Part shown: one piece after another, positions 53,695 to 62,294 of the stretch | How the letters are laid out: each line of letters begins with the position of its first letter | Numbering within the stretch: the stretch's first letter is position 1 | Assembly (NCBI GenBank): GCA_963720695.1 | Contig: CAVRGG010000003.1 | Coordinates: forward strand, 124,001-188,000 | Reading direction: 5' to 3' | DNA from: UBA668 sp963720695 | GTDB taxonomy: Bacteria > Actinomycetota > Acidimicrobiia > Acidimicrobiales > Ilumatobacteraceae | Length of the DNA: 64,000 nucleotides | Notes under the pieces: model-generated | The model's input: the letters and a program-made list of their open reading frames with translations, nothing else | Told to the model about the DNA's origin: nothing | Databases searched by the model: none | Translations under genes and position numbers: made by a program

Positions 53695-54210
53695 TCAGGC
53701 GAGATCGAGCATCGGCAGCAGCAGGGTGACGTTGTCGGGGACGAACCGCTCGGTGGCCATCAGCTCCCGCAACCCCGTCGCATCGACCCAGCGGACCTCG
53801 GTGATCTCGCCGTCGGTGAACGTGAACGGTCCGTCGTGGCGGCACACGAAACCTCGGCCGATCAGCGCCACCTGGTCGTCCTCGAAGTCGCCGCGGCCGA
53901 GCGGCTCGAGGGCTCCCTCGACCCCGAGTTCCTCGGCCAGTTCCCGACGGGCCGCGTCCTCGTAGCTCTCGCCCGCCGCGACCACGCCGCCCGCGGCCAG
54001 GTCCCACATGCCAGGCCACACGTCCTTGGTGTCGGCGCGGCGATGCACCAACAGGCGACCGTCGCTGCCGATCACCGCGATCGCCACCGCCCGATGACGG
54101 AGCCGATCGCGACGCATCTCCCGCCGAGTGACGGTGGCGATGACCACGTCGTGCTCGTCGACCACATCGACCAACTCGTCCCCGGGTGAGGCGCCAGGTG
54201 AACCGTCCAT
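53695..54210 (-). CDS. NUDIX hydrolase
   Basis: 171 residues. The Nudix box is intact: AAGGVVAAGESYEDAARREL then AEELGV. The N-terminus (ELVDVVDEHDVVIATVTRRE) matches the IDI-like/YfcD branch that hydrolyses or isomerises diphosphates. It diverges from an M20D amidohydrolase across only 23 bases that hold both -10 elements. A long palindrome follows the stop. Confidence 0.92.
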   Translation of the reverse strand: MDGSPGASPGDELVDVVDEHDVVIATVTRREMRRDRLRHRAVAIAVIGSDGRLLVHRRADTKDVWPGMWDLAAGGVVAAGESYEDAARRELAEELGVEGALEPLGRGDFEDDQVALIGRGFVCRHDGPFTFTDGEITEVRWVDATGLRELMATERFVPDNVTLLLPMLDLA

Positions 54211-54233
54211 GCCGACGTGCCTAGCATGCCCAC
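54211..54233. promoter_or_regulatory. 23-bp divergent promoter, NUDIX / amidohydrolase
   Basis: TAGCAT at 54222-54227 is six bases before ATG 54234. On the minus strand TAGGCA is seven bases before ATG 54210. The two hexamers share the TA at 54222-54223. The geometry is the same as at 58538-58560, though TAGGCA lacks the final T. Confidence 0.55.
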
Positions 54234-55457
54234 ATGGAACTCGACACCCTCCGCGACGAAGCCCGTGACCTCCTTCCCGAAACAGTGGCCCTGCGCCGCA
54301 CCCTGCACCAGTGGCCCGAACTGGGCAACGACCTGCCGGTGACGAAGGAGAACGTGCTGGCCGCGCTGGAGGGTCTGCCGCTGAACATCACCCTCCACGA
54401 GACCACCAGCGGCATCGCCGCGATGCTCGACGGGGGAACACCCGGGCCGACCGTGCTGCTGCGCGGCGACATGGACGCACTGCCGATGCACGAGGACACG
54501 GGTCTCGACTTCGAGTCGAAGCTGTCGAACACGATGCACGCCTGCGGCCACGACACCCACACGGCGATGCTCGTCGGCGCCGCCAAGCTGCTCTCGGCAC
54601 GGCGCGATCAACTGCCCGGGCGCGTGCTGTTCATGTTCCAGCCCGGCGAGGAGGGTCACGCCGGCGCCAAGTTCATGCTCGAGGAAGGCCTCCTCGACGT
54701 GCCGCCGCTGGCCGACGGCACACCGTCGCCGATCACCGGCGCCTACGCACTGCACATCAGCACCAACCTGCCCAGCGGCTGGATCGCGGCGAAGGGCGGA
54801 TCGATGATGGCCAGCGCCGACTCGATGCTGATCACCGTCACCGGCCGCGGCGGCCACGCCAGCCAGCCGCACGCCGCACTCGATCCGATCCCGATCGCCT
54901 GCGAGATCGTCCAGGCGCTGCAGATGATGGTCACCCGCACGGTCGACGTGTTCGATCCCTCGGTGGTCACCGTCGGTCGCATCAGCGCGGGCACGACCAA
55001 CAACGTGATCCCCGAGTACGCCGAGATCGAGGGCACCATCCGCGCGGTCAGCGAGCGCACTCGCAGCAAGGTCCTCGACGGCATCCGCCGCGTCGCCGAG
55101 GGCGTTGCCGCCGCGCACGACGCGCAGGTCTCGATCGAGTTCCGCGACGGCTACCCCGTCACCGTCAACGACCCGGGCTCGGCCGACTTCGGCCTCGGCG
55201 TCGCCCGCGAGTTGCTCGGCGACTCGTCGGTGGTCCGCATGCCCAATCCGGTGATGGGCGCCGAGGACTTCAGCTATGTGCTCAACCAGGTGCCCGGTTC
55301 GATGCTCTTCCTCGGTGGCACGCCGCTCGACCGCGACCCGACCAAGGCTGCGCCGAACCACTCGAACCGGGTGTACTTCGACGAGAACGCGATGGTCGAC
55401 GGCATGGCCGTGTACACCGCGCTCGCCATGCGTCACCTGGGCGGCATGCCCACCTGA
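54234..55457 (+). CDS. M20D amidohydrolase (N-acyl amino acid / IAA-conjugate hydrolase type)
   Basis: 407 residues. Metal motifs are LLRGDMDALPMHEDTG, MHACGHDTHTAMLVG, MFQPGEEGHAGAK and the final PNHSNRVYFDE. A dimerisation domain sits at about 190-305 (GRGGHASQPHAALDP). Members release amino acids from N-acyl or hippurate-like substrates. TAGCAT lies six bases before the ATG. The 3' end overlaps the convergent mannosidase gene by 25 bases. Confidence 0.93.
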   Translation: MELDTLRDEARDLLPETVALRRTLHQWPELGNDLPVTKENVLAALEGLPLNITLHETTSGIAAMLDGGTPGPTVLLRGDMDALPMHEDTGLDFESKLSNTMHACGHDTHTAMLVGAAKLLSARRDQLPGRVLFMFQPGEEGHAGAKFMLEEGLLDVPPLADGTPSPITGAYALHISTNLPSGWIAAKGGSMMASADSMLITVTGRGGHASQPHAALDPIPIACEIVQALQMMVTRTVDVFDPSVVTVGRISAGTTNNVIPEYAEIEGTIRAVSERTRSKVLDGIRRVAEGVAAAHDAQVSIEFRDGYPVTVNDPGSADFGLGVARELLGDSSVVRMPNPVMGAEDFSYVLNQVPGSMLFLGGTPLDRDPTKAAPNHSNRVYFDENAMVDGMAVYTALAMRHLGGMPT

Positions 55458-58400
55458 CCGAAGTCGCCGGCGGCGCAGCGGAGCCGCACCGTGGCCAGCT
55501 GGAACGGCTGCAGGGTGAGGGCGATGATGCCGTCGGCCGTGTCGAGCGGGGTGTGCTCCTCCTCCAACAGGTTGCACAGCGCCGCGTCGGTGATCCGGCC
55601 GCGGGTGCCGACGGTGATCGGTGCGCGGTCGCCGCACATCTCCGCGAGCCGCACGATCAGATCGCCGCTGCCGTCGTCGGCGCGCTTCACCGCGCTGAGC
55701 TCGACGCCTCGCCCGCGCAACGTCACGATCGGTCGAGGCTCCTCGGCAGCGGTTCCGGCTTCGACCACCCGCAGCGGGTTGTTGAGCCGCTCCGCTTCAC
55801 GGACGACCTGCCACAGGCCGGCGTCGTGGGGCAGCAGGCTGATCGTCACCCGATGGTGCCCGTGATCCTGCGTCGGGTCCGGATACTTCGCGGCACGGAG
55901 CAGCGACACGCTGACGCCACCGTCCTGCAGACCGTGCCCGTAGCGACCGTCGTTGAGCACCGCCACGCCGAAGGCGGGCTCGCTGACGTCGACGTAGCGG
56001 TGCGCGCACACCTCGAACTTGGCTGCGTCCCAGGAGTTGCTGGCGTGCGTGGGACGCATCACGTGACCGAACTGGATGTCGCAGGCGGCTTCGCGCGCGT
56101 GCACCGCGAGCGGGACGTGCAGCGACAGGAGCTGCTCGTCCTCACGCCAGTCGATGTCGAAGGTCATGTCGATCCGGGCGCTCCCGGCGCGCACGGTCGT
56201 GTGCTGCGTGATCGCGGAGCGTCCGAAACGGCGGACGACCTCGAGCGTCGCGACGAGCGGGCCGGCGTCGACCACGCGCACGGATTCGACCCCGCCGAGG
56301 GGTGAGCCGAGTCCCCGTGTCCACGCCTCGACGTCCCACGCGTCGTATTCGACGGGATGGTCGGGTGCCAGTTCGAGTCGCACGGTCTCTCCGACGGGCA
56401 GCACCTCCCGTCCGGCGGCCACGGCGATGATCGAGGTGATCGAGCCGTCGAGATCCCACGTGAGCGCGATCTGCTCGTTGGCGAACGAGTGCTCGGTGAC
56501 GGTGACTCGGTCGTGCACCGGCGCTGCGTCCAGGGGCGACAGGCCGCACGCCGCAGCGGTCAGGTGACCGGCGTGCCGGCCGTCGTGGAGGAGCTGCGCG
56601 TGCTCAGGGTGGAGTGGAGCGAGGTCGAAGATGGCCACCTCGGTCCGCTCGTGGGTCGCCGCGTTGGCCACCGACGGTCGAGCAGGCGCGACCCGGGCGA
56701 GCGCAGCGGCGATCGACGCCTCCAGCCGCTCGATGACGTGCGCGTGCGCCGCCTCGGTGTCCTCGTAGACCCAGGTGATGCTGGAGCCGGGGATGATGTC
56801 GTGGAACTGCTGCAGCAGCACCTCCTTCCACAGCGCGTCGAGCTCCGCCGTCACCTCGGCGGGCACGTCGCCGCCCGACGCCCACCACAGCTCCGCCTCA
56901 CGCAACAGGACCTCGCACCGCCGGTTGCCGACCTTGGTCTTGGCCTGGCTGGTGAGCGTGCCGCGGTGCATCTCGAAGTACAGCTCGCCGTTCCACACCG
57001 GTATCGGAGCACCGTCGTCGACCTCCGCCTCGACGTGGTCGAAGAACTCGTCGGTGGTGCCCAGCATCAGCCGCGGCGCGCCGTCGAGATCGGCGAGCCG
57101 CCGCGACCGCTCGATCATCTCGCGGGTGGGTCCACCGCCGCCGTTGCCGTGCCCGAAGGGCAGCAGCGACCAGTCGCTCCAGCCGTGCTCCTTGAAGTTC
57201 TGCTCCGAGAACACCATCTCCTCGCTCGAGACGACGGCGTTGTACGTGTCCACCGGTGGGAAGTGGGTGAGCACCTGCGAACCGTCGAGTCCCTGCCACT
57301 GGAAGGTGCTGTGCGGGAACCGGTTCTGCTTGTTCCAGCTCAGCTTCTGGGTCACGAAGCGATCGCAGCCGCCGGCGCGGAAGATCTGCGGGAGCGACGC
57401 GGGGTAGCCGAAGACGTCGGGGATCCACACCTCTTTGCAGCGAGCGCCGAACCGGCTCTCGAAGTAGCGCTGCCCGTGCACGAGTTGGCGCACGATGCTC
57501 TCGCCACTGGGGAGGTTCATGTCGGCCTCGACCCACATCCCGCCCACCGGTTGCCACTGACCACTGGCGACCCGCTCGCGGATCCGCTCGAACAGGGCCG
57601 GGTACATCGTCTCCATCCAGTCGTACTGCGCGGCCTGCGAGCAGACGAATCGATACTCGGGGTACGCATCCATCATCCGTGTCGCCGAGGCGAAGGTGCG
57701 GGCGCACTTGCGGACGGTCTCGCGGAGCGGCCACAGCCAGGCGGTGTCGATGTGCGCGTGACCGACGCCGATCACCGAGTGCGCGCCGTCGCGGGCGTGC
57801 AGGGTGAGCGCTGGTTCGAGTGCGGCGCGAGCGGCGGACGCCGTTCGACCGACCGCCGTGAGGTCGAGCAGGTTGAACGCGGCCTCGAGCTCGCGGAGAA
57901 GCCGCTGACGACGCTTGTCGGCGGCGGGGAGCGATGTCATCAGGCCGAGCAGCACCTCCACGTCGAGGAGCAGGTGGAAGACCTCGTCGTCGCGCACGGC
58001 GAGCGATGCCTGGCGGAGCTTGTAGATCGGCTGATCGCCCGCCGTCGAGAGCGAACCGAGGTGGCCGTAGCGACGACCGACCATCGGGAAGGCGGGGTTG
58101 GAGGCGGCCTCGACGACGACCTCGAGCGGACCAGCCGGCGCGTGCGGAAGCGAGAGCGCGGTGCGACGAGGGTGGATGCCCTGGACGGGCGAGCCGTCCG
58201 CTGCCCAGACCAAACCCTCGGCCTGGAAACCCGCCGAGTCGGGGTGGAAGCCGAGGTCGATGACCGCCTCGAGCCGCTCACCGACCCAGGCCGCCGGGAC
58301 ATCGGCGGTGAAACGGAACCACGTGGTGCCCCACGGCCGACTCCAGGGTGCGCCGATCGAGAACGGGCGGGCCTCGGTCGCCATGGCGGCCATGGCCTCG

Positions 58401-58537
58401 TCGAAACCGACGGGCTCACCGGGCACGTCCCAGGCCTCCACCTGCATCGGGACGCTCGCGGTGTACATCGCCGGCATCACCCGTTCGGAGAGCTCTCTGC
58501 GGATCCGCCGTTCCACCAACACCGCGTCGTCGTGCAT
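55433..58537 (-). CDS. Alpha-mannosidase, glycoside hydrolase family 38
   Basis: 1034 residues. An N-terminal beta domain, then the GH38 catalytic domain: GVGHAHIDTAWLWPL (260-267 HAHIDTAW, zinc ligands), VEADMNLPSGESIVRQ, nucleophile Asp374 in WIPDVFGYPASLPQ, and FGHGNGGGGPT. The C-terminal beta-sandwich domains follow. No signal peptide, so cytoplasmic. It releases terminal alpha-mannose. ATG 58537 is preceded by TACTCT seven bases upstream, in a divergent promoter shared with the MmcQ-like gene. A much longer open frame upstream is not coding. Confidence 0.94.
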   Translation of the reverse strand: MHDDAVLVERRIRRELSERVMPAMYTASVPMQVEAWDVPGEPVGFDEAMAAMATEARPFSIGAPWSRPWGTTWFRFTADVPAAWVGERLEAVIDLGFHPDSAGFQAEGLVWAADGSPVQGIHPRRTALSLPHAPAGPLEVVVEAASNPAFPMVGRRYGHLGSLSTAGDQPIYKLRQASLAVRDDEVFHLLLDVEVLLGLMTSLPAADKRRQRLLRELEAAFNLLDLTAVGRTASAARAALEPALTLHARDGAHSVIGVGHAHIDTAWLWPLRETVRKCARTFASATRMMDAYPEYRFVCSQAAQYDWMETMYPALFERIRERVASGQWQPVGGMWVEADMNLPSGESIVRQLVHGQRYFESRFGARCKEVWIPDVFGYPASLPQIFRAGGCDRFVTQKLSWNKQNRFPHSTFQWQGLDGSQVLTHFPPVDTYNAVVSSEEMVFSEQNFKEHGWSDWSLLPFGHGNGGGGPTREMIERSRRLADLDGAPRLMLGTTDEFFDHVEAEVDDGAPIPVWNGELYFEMHRGTLTSQAKTKVGNRRCEVLLREAELWWASGGDVPAEVTAELDALWKEVLLQQFHDIIPGSSITWVYEDTEAAHAHVIERLEASIAAALARVAPARPSVANAATHERTEVAIFDLAPLHPEHAQLLHDGRHAGHLTAAACGLSPLDAAPVHDRVTVTEHSFANEQIALTWDLDGSITSIIAVAAGREVLPVGETVRLELAPDHPVEYDAWDVEAWTRGLGSPLGGVESVRVVDAGPLVATLEVVRRFGRSAITQHTTVRAGSARIDMTFDIDWREDEQLLSLHVPLAVHAREAACDIQFGHVMRPTHASNSWDAAKFEVCAHRYVDVSEPAFGVAVLNDGRYGHGLQDGGVSVSLLRAAKYPDPTQDHGHHRVTISLLPHDAGLWQVVREAERLNNPLRVVEAGTAAEEPRPIVTLRGRGVELSAVKRADDGSGDLIVRLAEMCGDRAPITVGTRGRITDAALCNLLEEEHTPLDTADGIIALTLQPFQLATVRLRCAAGDFGQVGMPPR

Positions 58538-58560
58538 GGTGCAGAGAGTACGGTGCGCGT
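58538..58560. promoter_or_regulatory. 23-bp divergent promoter, mannosidase / MmcQ-like
   Basis: Only 23 bases separate the two ATGs. TACGGT (58549-58554) is six bases before ATG 58561. AGAGTA (58545-58550), read as TACTCT on the minus strand, is seven bases before ATG 58537. The two -10 hexamers share TA at 58549-58550, so polymerase cannot occupy both. Confidence 0.65.
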
Positions 58561-58953
58561 ATGGGCCCGTCCGAACGACCGAGCGACCCTGGCGCGTGGG
58601 AGCGCCTCCGCGAGATCTGCGACGCGCTGCCCGACACGAGCGTGAAGACCAGCCACGGCGAGCTGGCGTGGAGCGTGGGCATCGGCAGCAAGGCCCGGCA
58701 GTTCGCCACCACGTGGGATCACCATCACGACGACCGCAACGCCGTGCTGTTCGCGGCACCGCCCGGCGCGCAGGAGCAGTTGATCGTCGGCGACGCGACC
58801 CGCTACTTCCGGCCGCCGTACGTGGGCGGTCGCGGTTGGGTCGGGGCGTACCTCGACGTCGACCCCGTCGACTGGGACGTGATCGAGCTCCACCTCTGCG
58901 ATGCGCATGCGTTGATGGCTCCGGGCGGCCCCGCCCGCCCACCCCGGGGCTAA
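58561..58953 (+). CDS. MmcQ/YjbR-family protein
   Basis: 130 residues with the small alpha/beta YjbR fold (LREICDALPDTSVKTSHGEL, AWSVGIGSKARQFATTWDHH, GRGWVGAYLDVDPVDWDVIE). The fold is cytoplasmic and thought to bind DNA or a ligand; function unsettled. TACGGT lies six bases before ATG 58561. It is followed after 11 bases by the CoA-transferase gene. Confidence 0.85.
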   Translation: MGPSERPSDPGAWERLREICDALPDTSVKTSHGELAWSVGIGSKARQFATTWDHHHDDRNAVLFAAPPGAQEQLIVGDATRYFRPPYVGGRGWVGAYLDVDPVDWDVIELHLCDAHALMAPGGPARPPRG

Positions 58954-58964
58954 CGTCGACCGCG

Positions 58965-60197
58965 ATGGAGCAACAGCCCGACGCACGTCCACTGAGCGGT
59001 GTCCGAGTGCTGGATCTCACCCGCGTCCTCGCCGGCCCGCACGCAGCGCGCATGCTGTGCGACCTCGGTGCGGACGTGATCAAGGTCGAGCCGCCGGAGG
59101 GCGACATCACGCGCACCACCTGGCCGAGGGTGAACAGCATCGCCAGCTACTTCGCCCAGCAGAACACCGGGAAGCGGTGCGTCAGCATCGACATGGACCA
59201 CGAGGTCGGGCGCGAGCTCGTCCGCCGGCTCGCCGATCACAGCGACGTCGTGCTGGAGAACTTCCGCCCCGGCGTGATGGACCGGCTCGGGCTCGGCTAC
59301 GACGTGCTGCGGGCCCGCAACCCGCGGCTGATCTTCGCCTCGGCCAGCGGCTACGGGCAGACCGGCCCGTGGGTCCACCGCCGGGCGTACGCACCGGTGG
59401 TCGGCGCCGAGAGCGGGTTCACGATGGCGCAGGGCGACGCCCGCGGCGGCCTCTACGCGAACGACGCGCACAGTCACGCCGACGTCTACACCGCACTCGA
59501 GCTCGGCGCGGCAGTGCTCGCCGCCCTCTACCAACGCGAGCGCACCGGACACGGTGATCGCATCGACGTGTCGATGGCGCAGACGATGCTGTACGTCAAC
59601 GAGCACGCGCACGACCACCTGTGGGACGACGAGGTGCCGCCCGGTGTGATCCGGAGCTTCCGGCCGATGGACTATCCGGTGCTCACCGCCGCCAACGGCG
59701 AGTCCGTCATCATCAGCGGCCACCCCGCCGAGAACAAGACGTTCGACTTCTACATGATGTCGATCGACCGGGCGGACCTCATCGACGATCCCCGTTTCGC
59801 CGACACCGCCGGCCGGTTGGAGCACCTGCCCAGCATCTTCGCCGCGATCGACGAGTGGGCGTCGGGGATGCCCGATGCCGAGGCGATCGAGGAGGCGATG
59901 GCCCGCAATCGCCTCGCTGTCGGCAAGCTCCGTTCGGTGCACGACGTCTGCGACACCGACTGGGCGCACGAACGCGAGGTCGTCGTGGAAGTGCCCGACC
60001 GCGGCGACGGCACGATCCGCATCCCCAACGCGCCGTGGCGCTTCGACGGCTCCGAGATCCGCACCGGCGGAGAGCCCCGCTACCGCGGAGAGGACAACCG
60101 GTCGGTGATGACCGAGGTGCTCGGGCTCACCGACGCCGAAGTGGACGGGTTCGAAGCACAGGGAGTGCTCACCAGCCGGCTGCCCCGCCGGAGCTGA
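58965..60197 (+). CDS. Family III CoA-transferase (CaiB/BaiF type)
   Basis: 410 residues. Motifs: GVRVLDLTRVLAGPHAARML, LCDLGADVIKVEPPEGD, VLENFRPGVMDRLGL, and the catalytic Asp in HSHADVYTALELGAAVLAAL. GHGDRIDVSMAQTML completes the fold. It moves CoA between carboxylic acids, for example carnitine, oxalate, bile acid or mesaconate type substrates; which one is unknown. TAACGT lies eight bases before ATG 58965. A DNA ligase gene follows after one base. Confidence 0.92.
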   Translation: MEQQPDARPLSGVRVLDLTRVLAGPHAARMLCDLGADVIKVEPPEGDITRTTWPRVNSIASYFAQQNTGKRCVSIDMDHEVGRELVRRLADHSDVVLENFRPGVMDRLGLGYDVLRARNPRLIFASASGYGQTGPWVHRRAYAPVVGAESGFTMAQGDARGGLYANDAHSHADVYTALELGAAVLAALYQRERTGHGDRIDVSMAQTMLYVNEHAHDHLWDDEVPPGVIRSFRPMDYPVLTAANGESVIISGHPAENKTFDFYMMSIDRADLIDDPRFADTAGRLEHLPSIFAAIDEWASGMPDAEAIEEAMARNRLAVGKLRSVHDVCDTDWAHEREVVVEVPDRGDGTIRIPNAPWRFDGSEIRTGGEPRYRGEDNRSVMTEVLGLTDAEVDGFEAQGVLTSRLPRRS

Positions 60198-60198
60198 C

Positions 60199-61098
60199 GT
60201 GGCGCTGCGCTTCCCGGTCGTCCCGATGAAGGCTGCGATCGGGGCGCTGCCACCCGAGTCGCAGGACCACGAGTGGGCCTACGAGATCAAGTGGGACGGC
60301 TATCGCACGCTGGCGTTCGTCGACGGCGGCGCGCTCCGGCTGCAGAGCAGCAACTCGCTCGACGTCACCGGGAAGTATCCGGAGCTCGTCGACCTCCCGG
60401 GTGCCGTCAATGCCGGGGCAGCGATCCTCGACGGCGAACTGGTCGTGCTCGACGCGTCAGGGCGACCGAGCTTCGAGGGGATCCAGCGACACGAGACGCA
60501 GGTCGCGTTCTACGTCTTCGACGTGCTGCAGATCGACGGCACCGACACGATCGCCCTGCCCTACGAAGCGCGGCGCACGCTCGTCGCGCAACTGGTCGAG
60601 GCAGGCTCGAACTGGATGGTGCCCGCGCACCAGATCGGCGACGGCGCCGCCCTGCTCGCCGTCACCGCCGAGCGGGGCCTGGAGGGCGTGATGGCCAAGC
60701 GGCTCGGGTCCACGTACCAGCCGGGCAAGCGCACCCCCAACTGGCGCAAGGTGAAGAACCGGCTCCAGGTCGAGGTGACGATCGGCGGGTTCAACACCGG
60801 GTCCGGCAACCGCACGTCCACCTTCGGCGCGCTGCTGGTCGGGCGGCCCCAGCCCGACGGGTCGCTCGCGTTCGCGGGTGGCGTGGGGACCGGGTTCACG
60901 CAGAAGGTGTTGGAGGAGTTGACCGGTCTGCTGCGCGAGCGGGTCCAACGCGAGTGCCCGTTCCGGGTCGTGCCACCCCGCAGCGCGACCGGCCCGGCCA
61001 CGTGGGTGCGCCCTGACCTTCGCGCCCTCGTCGAGATCGCCGAGTTCACCAACGACGGACTCGTCCGCCACGCCAGCTTCCTCCACCTCATCCCCTGA
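60199..61098 (+). CDS. ATP-dependent DNA ligase, LigC/LigD-ligase type
   Basis: 299 residues from GTG 60199. Nucleotidyltransferase motif I is EIKWDGYR with the adenylated Lys31; later motifs are ILDGELVVLD, FYVFDVLQIDG, EGVMAKRLGS and the OB-fold region NWRKVKNRLQVEV through GTGFTQKVL. It resembles the ligase part of LigD or the stand-alone LigC of mycobacteria, used in end joining and repair. Neither Ku nor polymerase/nuclease domains are in the window. It is only one base after the CoA-transferase stop, so cotranscribed with an unrelated gene. Confidence 0.92.
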   Translation: MALRFPVVPMKAAIGALPPESQDHEWAYEIKWDGYRTLAFVDGGALRLQSSNSLDVTGKYPELVDLPGAVNAGAAILDGELVVLDASGRPSFEGIQRHETQVAFYVFDVLQIDGTDTIALPYEARRTLVAQLVEAGSNWMVPAHQIGDGAALLAVTAERGLEGVMAKRLGSTYQPGKRTPNWRKVKNRLQVEVTIGGFNTGSGNRTSTFGALLVGRPQPDGSLAFAGGVGTGFTQKVLEELTGLLRERVQRECPFRVVPPRSATGPATWVRPDLRALVEIAEFTNDGLVRHASFLHLIP

Positions 61099-61145
61099 AC
61101 CGGATCGCACGCACTCGGACTGGGTGGGGGTGGCAGGCTGAGGGG

Positions 61146-62294
61146 GTGATCACTCGAACTGACGTGCTGGCACTCGATGCGGCGGACCCGTTGGCGGGCT
61201 TCCGCGAACGGTTCCACATCCCCGACGACTCGGTCGTCTACCTCGACGGGAACTCGCTGGGCATGCCGCCGAAGCGGACACTCGAACGGCTGACCGAGGT
61301 GTACCGGGACGACTGGGCGACCGGCCTGATCCGCTCGTGGGACCACTGGGTCGACATGCCCCAGCGCGTCGGCGATGTCCTCGCTCCCCTCATCGGCGCC
61401 GGGCCGGGCGAAGTGGTCCTGCACGACAACACGACGCTCAACGTGTACCAACTCGTCCACGCAGCGATCGGCATGCGGCCGGACCGGCACGTCATCGCGA
61501 TCGGCGCCGACGACTTCCCCACCGACCGCTACATCGTCGACGGCATCGCCGACGCGACCGGCCACGAGGTGCGTCACGGGTTCGATCGCCTCGACGACGT
61601 CGCGGTCATGGTCCGCTCGGTCATCGACTACCGCACGGCCGAACTCGTCGACGTCGCGAGCGAGACGGCTCGTGCGCATGCGGCGGGGGCTCTGGTGGTG
61701 TGGGACCTGTCACACGCCGCGGGAGCGGTCGAGATCGATCTGCGCGCCTGCGGTGTGCAACTCGCCGTCGGGTGCAGCTACAAGTTCCTCAACGGCGGTC
61801 CCGGCGCGCCGGCGTGGACCTACGTCGCCCGCGAGCTCCACGACACGATCCGCCAGCCGATCTGGGGATGGTTCGCCACCGAGGACCAGTTCGCGATGGG
61901 CCCGACGTTCACCCCGCGAGCGGACATCGCCCGCATGCTCCTGGGCACGCCGTCGATCCTGGCGCTCGTCGCCGCGGAGGTGGGCATCTCGCTCTCCGCA
62001 GAAGCCGGGATGCGCGCGATCCACGCCAAAGGCACGGCACTCACCGGGCTCGCGATCGAGCTCTGCGACCAGTTCGGGCTCGAGACACCGACACCGCGCG
62101 ACCCGGCTCGTCGTGGCAACCACGTCGCGGTGGCGCACCAGAACGCGAAGGCGGTCGTCGGCGATCTGTCGGCACGCGGGATCATCTTCGACTTCCGCGA
62201 GCCGAACATCATCCGCGCCGGCTGCTCACCGCTCACGACGAGGTTCGTCGACGTGTTCGACGGCCTGACGGCAGTTCACGACTTCAGCAGTTGA
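61146..62294 (+). CDS. kynU: Kynureninase
   Basis: 382 residues. PLP enzyme fold type I with DGNSLGMPPKRT at the N-terminus, VWDLSHAAGAVEIDL, the Schiff-base Lys213 in GCSYKFLNGGPGAP, and ILALVAAEVG. It cleaves kynurenine to anthranilate and alanine, or hydroxykynurenine in the NAD pathway. GTG 61146 is preceded by GAGGGG. Overlaps the convergent EamA gene by 11 bases. No other kynurenine-pathway gene is close except the distant FAD monooxygenase. Confidence 0.94.
   Translation: MITRTDVLALDAADPLAGFRERFHIPDDSVVYLDGNSLGMPPKRTLERLTEVYRDDWATGLIRSWDHWVDMPQRVGDVLAPLIGAGPGEVVLHDNTTLNVYQLVHAAIGMRPDRHVIAIGADDFPTDRYIVDGIADATGHEVRHGFDRLDDVAVMVRSVIDYRTAELVDVASETARAHAAGALVVWDLSHAAGAVEIDLRACGVQLAVGCSYKFLNGGPGAPAWTYVARELHDTIRQPIWGWFATEDQFAMGPTFTPRADIARMLLGTPSILALVAAEVGISLSAEAGMRAIHAKGTALTGLAIELCDQFGLETPTPRDPARRGNHVAVAHQNAKAVVGDLSARGIIFDFREPNIIRAGCSPLTTRFVDVFDGLTAVHDFSS

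Noticed and set aside
58538..59140. Upstream extension of the mannosidase
   Set aside because: Antisense of the MmcQ-like and CoA-transferase genes; a good -10 sits just before ATG 58537.
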